64,000 nucleotides of DNA from Siniperca chuatsi. Taxonomy: Eukaryota; Chordata; Actinopteri; Centrarchiformes; Sinipercidae. Positions 36,022 through 47,000 of this stretch are shown here, in pieces. The position numbers and the translations under genes were made by a program. The stretch spans positions 34,808,952-34,872,951 of the forward strand of contig NC_058044.1 in the NCBI RefSeq assembly GCF_020085105.1, written 5' to 3'. Under the pieces are notes generated by a model. It ran no database searches and was not told the DNA's origin. It saw only the letters and a program-made list of their open reading frames with translations. Positions within the stretch are counted from its first letter, which is position 1. The number at the start of each line of letters is the position of its first letter.

Positions 36022-36178
36022 TTGAACTACATTGTTGTTGTTGTCCCGGCATAACAAGCTTCGGCGACTTCTTGTAAGGAGCTACAGCAACTGCTTGCAA
36101 CATAAGTTAAAAACAACGCAATATGATTTTAGTATTTATAACTTCTGTTTTTCTGTAGGTGTGACATCACTGGTGTGA
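31331..36178 (+). CDS. chchd10: Coiled-coil-helix-coiled-coil-helix protein 10 (mitochondrial), complete
   Basis: Four exons: 31331-31371, 32468-32687, 35790-35931 and 36159-36178, all with GT/AG borders and compatible phases, giving 140 aa. The N-terminus ([14 protein letters not shown]) is Arg/Ser-rich, like a mitochondrial targeting sequence. A Pro/Ala stretch and the hydrophobic glycine-zipper block ([16 protein letters not shown], about residues 45-65) follow. The CHCH domain has twin CX9C motifs ([11 protein letters not shown] and [11 protein letters not shown]). The family protein sits in the mitochondrial intermembrane space, with roles in cristae/MICOS and stress signalling. The block [18 protein letters not shown] matches CHCHD10 better than CHCHD2. 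Intron 2 carries an L2 insertion. DDT lies downstream as in mammals. Confidence 0.93.
32165..32315. mobile_element. Degenerate hAT-like MITE fragment in CHCHD10 intron 1
   Basis: GATTAATTAGTCAATTAATC and CATTTAGTCTCTTGTGACAG followed by AAATCATCAACATTAGCTGG resemble the inner part of the ATTAGGGCTGC family (17038, 44625). Ends are missing. Confidence 0.35.
33990..35765 (+). mobile_element. L2-like LINE, 5'-truncated, in CHCHD10 intron 2
   Basis: Contains RT motif A ([13 protein letters not shown], 34062), motif B ([17 protein letters not shown]), motif C (HYYADDT, 34350), and then, after several stops, the C-terminal block [35 protein letters not shown] (34700-34820). It ends with the full non-coding tail and TATAAATAAAATTGAATAAC. 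It is the longest L2 copy in the window and lies in the same orientation as the gene. Its end is about 25 bases from the exon 3 acceptor. Confidence 0.9.
35937..36018. repeat. (GT)n(TA)n microsatellite just after CHCHD10 exon 3
   Basis: About 26 GT units followed by about 14 TA units, starting six bases after the exon 3 donor. The run is uninterrupted and is likely polymorphic. Confidence 0.95.
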
Positions 36179-36343
36179 AGGACGAGTGTCAGCTGTCATG
36201 GACATATTTCAATAATGAAACATACTGTAGACATGTTGTAGACACCACATAACCTCAGGCAGTGAGCATGTTGGGTTTTGTTTTTGTCAGTTGATGACTG
36301 TAAAGTATGAAATGTTTTTGGCAATGTACAGTGATAAACCTTT

Positions 36344-36349
36344 AATAAA
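36344..36349 (+). promoter_or_regulatory. CHCHD10 polyadenylation signal
   Basis: AATAAA 166 bases after the stop codon, followed by a TGTGTTG-type downstream element near 36382. Confidence 0.7.
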
Positions 36350-36657
36350 TAGCTGCTATCTACTTGCACATTCTCTCAGCATGTGTTGTCTTTATTTCTG
36401 CCATGTTTTCAACCACAAATTGATGTGAACGCTGTGAAAGCAACTTAACTAGTTCCACATTTGTCAACGTTGATACTTCATTCAAACATCAAACCATTCA
36501 ACTCGATTAGGACATTATTGCTAGTCCTTTTATTGTTCATACCTTTCATACTTTGCGAAATATGCAACATTTTCTGGGAATTTGTCCCCATTAAAATGAA
36601 TGACTGAAAATATTCAGAATTGACAGATTTGAGTGTTTATCAGAGTGTTGTTGAGTA

Positions 36658-37332
36658 ATGGGAAACGTTAATTCCGTGGTAAACACGCCGACCTTCGGGC
36701 ACAGCTCCGGATCTGGACCTGCCGGCGGCGGCGCTAGCGGTCTGCCAGGCTTGTGAGCTGACTAGTGTCAAGTGACCGGTCTCATAGAAAATAGGCTTTT
36801 GTTTCGCTGGATGCTTTAAATATCACAACACAAGCTTTTGCTTCACAACACAAGCTTTTGCTTCGGCATTTCATATTAACTATTACGTAGGATGCAACAA
36901 GCGGGAACAAAAACGTAAGCTGCCGTGACTCAGTTTTCTCTCTCCCTGTTGCAGCCAGCTCATTGCGGGGTCTGTGAGCGTGACTGGCCGGCTTGCTAGC
37001 GACCCCCGCAGGCACTTGCTTGCTGTCGCGTTTGTGGAGCTTCTCTCTGCTGTTTTGGTGCGGGAGAGACTTGACTCGTTATCAAAACACCCCACAGGAG
37101 AACAAGGCGGCAGATAATTACAGGTTCCCGTTAATATTATTCATTTTATAATGGACATGTGTGGTGTGATATTTAAACCATCCGTCAACAGGGAAATAAA
37201 AGTATCTTTTCTATGAGGTCGGTCACTTGAGAGCTCCAGCCAGCGCCGACATCGGCAAGTACCGGTCCGGGTCCGGAGGTGTGTTTACCGGGGAAACTGT
37301 TAACTCATTCCTTCAGAATTAACGTTTCCCAT
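36658..37332. mobile_element. Long-inverted-repeat (fold-back) element between CHCHD10 and DDT
   Basis: The left end ATGGGAAACGTTAATTC is the exact reverse complement of the right end GAATTAACGTTTCCCAT. The homology continues inward for about 180 bases on each side: GGTAAACAC, then TCAAGTGACC.G.CTCATAG with CTTTT.TTTC, then TTTAAATATCACA. Left arm about 36658-36840, right arm about 37150-37332. The arms are GC-rich at their outer part. No ORF is recognised inside. TTAA sits in both ends, but no clear target duplication was found. The family is unknown to me; a non-autonomous DNA transposon is the simplest reading. Confidence 0.75.
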
Positions 37333-38032
37333 TTCATCATATTCGGTGCCCCCTGTCGCGATTTTCCAAGCATATATTTGTATTATTTGCCTACATACAT
37401 TATTTGACAGTGTCGAAAAAAGGATTGGCCATGCTCACAGCAAGCCTCTGATCACAAGCACGCGTGCGTGTAACGAGTCAATCACAGTACAGTAGGGCGG
37501 GGCTTGACGAAAAGCGATTAGGGAAAAATAATGCGCTCCAGCTTGGTACCTTGCTCGAAGCTGCGTCAAGATAACTGCAGCTAGCTACATCCGGTTCTGC
37601 TTTCAAAATAAAAGTTGGAGAAAACTTGCACGCTTCAATTTCCAAAAGGGATTTACTTGTCCTCAGAAATAAGTGGTATTTTTATTTGTTCTTTAATTTT
37701 TTTATTCTTTACATAAATGATAATTAGGACTGTTGCTGTGTTTTTGTGTCCTATGACTAGAATAAGACTAATTGAAACACACTTCCAATTCTTTAGCATT
37801 CAAAATGAACATCCTAAAGTAGAAAATATTAATATCGCCCTTCATTACACATGAGCACAAGATACAAGCAGCAGCAATGTTTCATCATTCTAACGTACCG
37901 AACGTATTTTGAAAGTTACAAGCGGAAGAAGTAGGCTATATTTGCTGTCATATTACTGGTCTTTCGTTCTCGTCGTCTCCACCAAGTCTCTACACACAGT
38001 TGTCGGCAGACTTGATTCCAGTAGTCATTAAG
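37333..38032. other. DDT promoter region and 5' UTR
   Basis: Contains a GC box (GGGCGGGGC, about 37495-37503) and is followed by AT-rich DNA up to the DDT start. There is no TATA box at an obvious position. Confidence 0.4.
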
Positions 38033-41000
38033 ATGCCTTTCATCGACGTACAGAGTAATTTACCAGCCAGCTCATTCTCTGAGGACTTTCTGAAGAAGCT
38101 GTGCTCCAGCGCCGCCGCTGCTCTGGGAAAACCCGAGGACGTGAGTAACATTTACAGTTCCAGCTAATCCCGCTTCTAACGCTACACTTGGGGTGCATCG
38201 AAGTCTCTTAATTGCATCCACGTTTCCCTCACTTGCGTCTTAGTCCCTCCCACCGCGGATGCATGGAGAGGCCGTGCGAGGAGCGAGGAAAGGAGGAAAC
38301 ATGTTTTAAGAGTAAAAAACTTTATTTAGAAGATAGTAGACACAGATACAGTGACAAACTCAGTGATGTACAATACAAGTGAGCCTCCTTTCAAAACCAG
38401 AATCACACCTGAAAAAAGGAGGTTTTCATAAAGTCCAAACTGTCAGATGTGTTGGATGTCTGTAAATATTATAAAGAGTTCGGTCTAGACCTGCTCTATA
38501 GGAAAAGTGCAATGAGATGACTTCTGTTATGAATGGGCGCTATATAAATATAATTGAATAGATACCCTTAGGCCTCAAATACTTATTTGAAGTAATAGCA
38601 AAAAAATTATAAGTGAACATTAGAGAGAAAAAATAGAATACATAACAAATACCTTCCACAGAACAAACAGGCTCGACTATTCAAGTAGTGCCACCACATG
38701 CATATACCAGTAGATGGTTGTGCAATTAACCTAGCACTAAACAAAAATAAGGAACTGAGCAAGGGGCTAGAAAAAGTTCTATTCAGACATAAGACTATAA
38801 AGTTTCTTGGCATGGGTGCTCTTAACCATTTTCACACATTTGTAAAGCAAAATAAAATCATTTTTTAGTACATTCCACACTGGGGGGATTAGGCAAATCA
38901 ACATTTGTGTATATAGAATTTGGTTATGATGATTATATTATTAATTAGAAATTCAGTATCTTATAAATGTTCAATACTTTTTAAGTATTACTCCTAACTG
39001 GATAGTTTGGAAAGACAAAAAAATCCACATTTATGGATTTGGAGCTTAGCCAATCATGCAAGCATTTCCATATGTTTTTGATCGAGCCACAATCATAGAA
39101 CAGGTCCTCTGTTGTCGCCACATGTTGTGTTTCATAGGTGACAATAATCTTACGTCAAACTTAAATCTTGTTCTGCTGAACACATTTGAAGGGTAAATTT
39201 CATTTACAGTTTTAAAGTGTATTTCTTTATGTTTTGGAAAAATTGGAAATTTTAGGAATTTTGTTCTAATAACCATTATTTAAATTTTGTTATTTTTTAG
39301 ACTGTCTTCCTCAATAAACCAGGGCACATAGTGTTTACCAAGTATTGCCACAGAAATGTATTATTGTATCTTTTGTGTAAAAAGTTCACATCGTTTGTTT
39401 TAATATTTTGTAATTTAGGTATAGGTGTATTGTCTAGATTGTTTTTAATTACCTGAATAAGTTCTGTTGGAATGTTTTGTGTTACTTTTAATATAGTCTT
39501 TAACGGAGCAATTCAAGTTACCTACCTATTATTAAACTCCTCCAGTTTCAGTATATTCCCATTATCATCCATTAGATGCATGATTGACCATATTTTATTC
39601 TTCATCCAGTCATCCATAAATATATATTTTCTTTTACTTAATATGCCTGTTATTCCACAGTGGGACATTGTGGGGGCTGAAATTATGTTTATAAATAATT
39701 TTCCAGTATGAACTTGTTGGTGAAAGGCAGACAGTTTAACAGGCAATTTAAGTATGTCAAAGTCACATTTTGGCAAAAATTCAACCACACCTCTTTACCA
39801 TTCCTCAGAAAAGATTGAAGCCATTTCATTTTTAACACTCCATTCATGACTGCAAAATCTATTGCTTTTATCCCGCCTTCTTCATAATTTTTAAGCAAAT
39901 CTCCCTTTCTGATGTAATGGTGCTTATTCTTCCAAATTAAATTAAAGTTTAGTTTATTAATTTAGTGATAGAGCGGGTCGTCCACCAATCAGAAGATTGG
40001 CAGTTCGATCCCGGCTTCCCTCAGTCCACATGTCGACGTGTCCTTGGGCAAGACACTGAACCCCAAATTGCTCCAGAGGGCTGTGCCTTCGGTGTGTGAG
40101 TGTGTGTGAATGATTTGTTTCTTTGTTTGATCAGTTGAGCAGTTCTGCCATCAGTGTATGAATGTGTGTGAACGGGGTGAATGCGATATGTAGTGTGTGA
40201 AGCGCTTTGAGTGGTCGGAAGACTAGAAAGGTGCTATACAAGTACAGTCCATTTACCATTTATAACCTTGGGAGATTTAGCTAAGGAGTATGCCAGGTAG
40301 ATCAGCCTAGAAATAGTTTCCATTTTGGTTAGCAGCTTTCTTCCAAACAATATCATGTTGCCAAATCCAAAGTGTTTGTGTGTCAAAGATAAATGTATGT
40401 TTTACTGAGTGAATGCTTTATAGAAATCCAAGAATAGCATAAAACCATCATCCTCAATTAGATGACCATAATCAATAAGGTCCAGGACCAAGCAGACATT
40501 ATGGTGGATAGATCTTTTCCTTGAGGAATCCTAATAATTTTTGATATGCCTCTTTTTAATCTTACTGCCAAGACTGTTGTGAGAATCTTGTAGTGTGTGT
40601 TTAGAAGAGTCATAGGTCATAAGTTGTTTAAGTATCGTTTGTCTTTCCTGGGTTTAGTTATTAATTTTATCATGCCTTGTTTCATTGTTGTCATTAGTTT
40701 CTTTTTTTTATTAATGCATTCATTTATTGCCTGGAGTAGTAACATTTTGATTTCTTCCCATAAATGTTTGTAAAAGTTAGCTGTAATTCCATCTGGGCCC
40801 GGTGAACGTCAGAAGCTGTCTTCTTAAAAATACAATCAAATTCTCCAATTCTGAAGTCCTCCTCGCAGATCTCTCTAAAAGAATCATCGATTGCAGGAAT
40901 CTTACTGTTTATTTTTTCAAAAAACAACTTAGCATTTTGTTCAGAGTATGCTGATGTATAAAGGTAGCTGTAAAAATTCAAAATTTCTTATTGAATCTGA

Positions 41001-44000
41001 GCATTCTTCCTCATTTATTCAATTTTTATATATATATATATATAAAAAACTTCGTCCTTCTCCCTCCGCGGGTGGTCTCATCTTTCGAGCTCGGGTCCTC
41101 TACCAGAGGCCTGGGAGCTTGAGGGTTCTGTGCAGTATCTTTGCTGTTCCTAGTACTGCACTTTTCTGGACCGAGATGTCTGGTGTTCTTCCAGGGATCT
41201 GCTGTAGCCACTCCTCCAGTTTGGGGGTCACTGCCCCGAGTGCTCCGATGACCACGGGCACCACTGTCGCCTTCACCTTCCAGGCCTTCTCCAGCTCTTC
41301 TCTGAGCCCTTGGTATTTCTCTAGTTTCTCATGTTCCTTTCTCCTGATGTTGCCATCACTTGGTATTGCCACGTCAACCACAACGGCTTTCCTCTGCTGT
41401 TTGTCCACCACCACAATGTCTGGTTGGTTCGCCATTACCATTCTGTCAGTCTGAATCTGGAAGTCCCACAGGATCTTGTCTCGGTCATTCTCTACCACCT
41501 TTGGAGTTGTTTCCCACTTTGACCTTGGGGTTTCCAGTCCATACTCCGTGCAGATGTTCCTCAAGCGTATAGCTTGATGTCATCCATGTAGAGGAGGTGA
41601 CTGATGGTGGCCCCATTCCTGAGTCGGTATCCATAGCCAGTCTTGTTGATTATTTGGCTGAGGGGGTTCAGACCTATGCAGAACAGCAGTGGGGACAGAG
41701 CATCTCCTTGATCCATGTGTCCACTTATCTTAGCCGTGATGATGCCTGACATGAGCTTCCATGTTGTGGAGAGACAGGTTATTGGCCGATAGTTGGATGG
41801 GACTGTACCCTTTGCAGGATCCTTCAGGATCAGGATTGTACGCCCTTCGGTAAGCCATTCAGGGTGCGTCCCATCTCTTAGCAGCTGGTTCATTTGTGCT
41901 ACTAGGTGCTCGTGGAGTGCAGTGAGCTTCTTTAGCCAGTAGGTGTGGATCCTGTCAGGTCCCGGTGCTGTCCAGTTCTTCATACCTGAGACTCTTTCTT
42001 GGATGTCTGCCACTGTGATGGTGACTGGATTCTGTTCAGGGAGGTTGCTGTGGCTCACTTCTCTCTGGGCCTCCTTGATTTTTGCCTCCAGCCTTCGTTT
42101 CCATGATGGGTACTGTTTCTCATGGCTCCCATGGTTGCTCTTGTAGCCAAGCATCTCGAGGATCACTGCTGCTGAGGCGTATATCAGCTCATTGGTTTCA
42201 GTGATGGTTGTGGTAGGGATCGCCCTCAATGCTGCATTCACATCTTCAGGTCAGTCGCTGCCTCGTTCAGTGTGATTGCACTTGGGGCTTCGTACCCAAT
42301 CTATGGTTGGGGAGCCGCCGCTGGCTCCCCTCTGACCTGTTGTCCTGACTCCCCCTTGCCGTAGCATTTGTGTTGTATCTCATCAATCTCAAGTTGTGAT
42401 AGCAGTTGCCGCTTGTGGATGTTGGAACACTGAGCTACTAGTTGCTTCGCTTACAGCGATTGTGGGTTTCGAAGTAACCATTCATCCCACATCCTTTGCA
42501 TGTAACCCCTCTGACTAGGGTTACTGGAGTAGTAGCATTCCAACAGAACCTTGTTATCGCATCTCGCCCATCACCGTCTTGTTCCAGTAGCCCATTTGTC
42601 ATCTTGATGCTCTGGTTCCCCAACACCTGATGCAGACCTTGTTTGGCCGGGATCTGATTCCACAGGAGAGGAGCTTGATAACTGAAGGCTCTGGCTCCCA
42701 TTCTACTTTTGGAGACTCTAGGAACCACAAGTAACCCTGCATTCTGGGAGCGCAGTGTTCTAGTCGGGTAATACGGTATTATGAGCTCTTTAAGATATGA
42801 TGGTGCCTGACCATTAAGAGGTTTGTAGGTGAGGAGAAGGATTCTATTCTGGATTTTACAGGGAGCCAGTGCAGAGAAGCTAATATTGGAGAAATAGGAT
42901 CTCTTTTCCTAGTTCTCGTCAGTACACGTGCTGCAGCATTCTGGATCAACTGGAGATCCTTATGGGACTTATTCGGGCAGCCTTATAATAAGGAATTGCA
43001 ATAGTCCAACCTAGAAGTAACAAATGCATGCACTAGTTTTTCGGCATCATTTTGAGACAGGATGTGCTTGATTTTTGCAACGTTGCGTAGGTGAAAGAAG
43101 GCAGTCCTTGAAGTTTGTTTCATGTGGGAGTTAAAGGATAAATCCTGATCAAAGATAACTCAGAGGTTCCTTACGGTGGTGCTGGAGGCCCGGGTAATGC
43201 CATCTAGAGTAACTATATCTTTAGATAATGTGTCTCAGAGGTGTTTGGACCAAGTACAATAACTTACAACTTACTTCAGTGTGTGAACACTGAACAACTT
43301 ACTTACAATAACAATAACTTCAGTTTTGTCTGAGTTTAACACAGTGTAGTCCCTCATTCATCCAGGAGTGTTCTGTCATAGAAAAGGTTTCAGTCGTAGT
43401 CATCTAGACGTTTCGGCTCCCATCCGGAAGTCATTCTCAATTGAGAATGTCTTGATTCTGAAAACAGTGTCCAGATGACTACGACTGAAACCTTTTCTAC
43501 GTCTGAGTTTAACATTAGATAATTGCAGGTCATCCATGGCTTGATCAATAGATATAATTGGGTATCATCCACATAACAATGAAAGTTTATGGAGTGTTTC
43601 CTAATAATATTGCCTAGAGGAAGCATGTATAAGGTGAATAGAATCGGTCCAAGCACAGAACCTTGTGGAACTCCGTGAGGACTCACCGTTAACATGTACA
43701 AACTGAGAATGATCTGATAGATAGGATTTAAACCGGCTTAGTGTGGTTCCTTTAATGCCAATTGAATGTTCCAGTCTCTGTAAGAGGATGTGATGGTCAA
43801 TGGTGTCGAACGCAGCACTAAGATCTAACAAGACAAGTCCAGAGACAAGTCCATTGTCTGATGCAATTAAAAAGTAATTTGTAATTTTCACCAGTGCTGT
43901 CTCTTTGCTGTGATGCACTCTAAATCCTGACTGAAAATCCTAAAAATGAACTGTTATTTAGAAAGTCACACAACTGATTGGCGACAGCTTTCTCAAAGAT

Positions 44001-47000
44001 CTTAGAGAGAAAGGGAAGGTTAGATATAGGTCTATAGCTGGCTGAAACCCCTGGATCAAGAGAGGGTTTTTTAAGAAGAGGTTTAATTATAGTTACTTTA
44101 AAGGATTGTGGTACATAGCCAGTTAATAAAGACAGATTGATCATATCCAGTAAAGAGGTGCTAACTAAGGGTAAAACGTCAATAGACTTTTAAAATAATA
44201 TATGTTAGCTATGGTGGACCTGGTAGCCTGTGGGTGTGAGGGGTAGCTGCATCATATAAACAGGATAAAAAAAGCTTTGTGTGGTTCTTTGACCCCTCCT
44301 CATACATTACAATCATGGGATGTACAATTTATCGGTATTGTCCCTTACATATAACAGTAGGGCATAAGCATGCAGCAGTGGCATATATCAGTAAGGATCG
44401 TCATATGCCACTGGCAAGCTGTATGTGTCAGTGGACCATGAGTGACATACTGTTTATAAGTGCCATATGCCAATAGAGGAGCAGCATAACAGTGACAGAC
44501 AGTACCACACATAATCTTCATATGCCACTAAAACAACCACTTTTTGATCTGTTTAATTTCTGTCCCTGAAGCTGGTGTTGGAAGACAGGACAGGCTTGTT
44601 ACACACATGTATGTATGTGATATAGCTCATAACTAATGATTATTTTCATCGTTGATTAATCTGTCGATTATGTTTGGATTAAATGATTAGTTGTATAGTC
44701 TATAAAGTGTCCATCAAAATTTCTCCAACTCCAAGGTGATGTCTTAAAATGTCTTGTTTTGTCCCCAAGAGATTCAGAAGAAAGCCAGCAAATATTCAAC
44801 ATTTGGAAGCTGGAACCAGTTAACCCGTTAATTTTCTGTTGATCGACTAATCGATTGATCCAGTAATTGTCTCAGCTCTAATTTACTATACGTGTATATA
44901 CATGTTTAAACCCACTTCATGTAACACAACACACACCCACATATGCAGCATATATTGGCCTCCTTCTAATGTCCTTTAAGCCATACTCCTATCACCTAAA
45001 AACGTACAAGGTTTGAGTGACTGAAGTAACGTTCATTTAGCAGGTTACTCACGGTTTGATGTCCAGTGCAGTCCAGTTGATGAATGAAAGGCAACTTGTG
45101 TGTGTGTTAAACCAAAATAAACTAACCAAATAAACTATGCTGTGGCAACCCAAAGTAAAGAAAGAAAATAAACTTAAACTTCCACATGAACTGGTAACTT
45201 AATTAAACCTGTTGAAAAACCATTTTGCTCTTGGCGTCCTGAAGCTGCATGCGCTGTGCACAGTTGGTACATTTAACTTGTCTGTTTAATATTTGGCTCC
45301 TACACATGTGACAATCTCATACAATGATGTGGACACACATATTCACAGTTGTATGTACATGAATACATTCTTAGGATATATATTGTTATCATACAAACTT
45401 CATACCTGTATTGTATCTGCTTCACCTCTCACCTGTCTGTGAGAATATCCAGGCTGCAGGTCTATAACAATGGCTAATGGCAGACTAGAGTTACGCACAC
45501 AGTTAGCATAAACATTGGTTCTGTTTTGAATAACTGGATTTGATCTTTTAAGATTCAGTCCCTCACATGGTGAGCATAGAGTTCAGTGTGTTGCTCAAGC
45601 ACACTTGGGCAGGCCTCGACACACAGGAGAACGAACTCTGACCTTGTGGAGGGGAAATGTGCTCACTGTGTCTTTGTTTCATAGATATAGCTTTCAAATG
45701 AAGAATTGTGCACTGTTGCTCACTCCTCCCTCTCTGTCCTGTTGATCCATATTTAACTGCTGTACCCTCACTAATGTTCGTCATGGTGGTTGTTTTCAGA
45801 GGATGAACGTGGTGGTGAAGCCTGGATTGCCAATGCTGATAGCTGGCTCTTGCTCTCCGTGTGTGATGCTGTCAGTGTCTGCAATTGGTGTGACTGACAC
45901 TGCTGACAAGAACAAGGAGCACAGTGCCAAGATCTTTGAGTTTCTGACCAGAGAACTTGGTCTGACTGAAGAAAGGTGAGCTCTTAGTAGTGATGTTAAG
46001 TTTACGAACGATGCGATTCTTTTCAACGGCTCTTTGGTACGTACGAAGGGAATTGAGTCGTACTTGGTGAGAGCCGTTCTTTTTATCGTTGTGCCTAAAT
46101 TCCACTGCCTGCCCTAAACCCACTCCCCTTTACTTGAACGGTGTACCAGTAATGTTACCACTCACAAACACAAACTGTCTGCGACTCACAGCGCCATAGT
46201 GGGTCCACCTGATTACTATCCCAGTGTATGCTGGTATCGCATCAGCTGGGCGGAGTTAAAAAGTTTTCTAATATTAAGTGTTGCATGAATTCAAGATAAG
46301 GGAACTCATATAAGGGAATTTATATAACACATTTCATACAGAGGATAAATTCAAAGAAGTAAATTCACTGACAAAGCAGAGGGACATAGCCTCAAAGCAA
46401 GTTAGTGCTGCTAAACCTAGCCCATACCTGCGAAATGAAATTGTATTGGTGGGATACCCTATCATTATCCTAGTGATTATTTCGCAGATAAACCTAGTAA
46501 CCCCCGCCCCCTAAAGAAAAAAGAACGATGAGACGGCTCTCGGAAAGGAACTGAGCCATAAGATCCAGCTCCCTTCAAAGAGCCTGCCTGCTCACATATC
46601 ATCATCATTGCATAACAATGTGAAGACATACTGGAGTAGTACAGGCACAGTCTGCAGAGTTGTTTTAGAATAACAAGGCCTGCACTTAATCCAGACTTTT
46701 TCCTATGACTACCTTCAATCACCCCCACACACAAATTCAGTAGATTTTTATTTATTTTTTTATTCAAAAATGGGACTGGTGGAATTCTTTTACTGAGCAA
46801 CAGACCCAAATTAGAAAGAATCTGAGGGAATATTCTCTAATACAATCAGTAATTAGAAATTTGAAAGTAACTTAAAGGGATCCTTAAATGTGGTTTTCAC
46901 TTTACCAGGTATTCCCCTTTGCTGTAAAGATTTTACGTTTTTCAAGGACTGTGCTTCTTCACTGATAACCTTGTTACAGTACAAGCAGACAACCTAGCAA

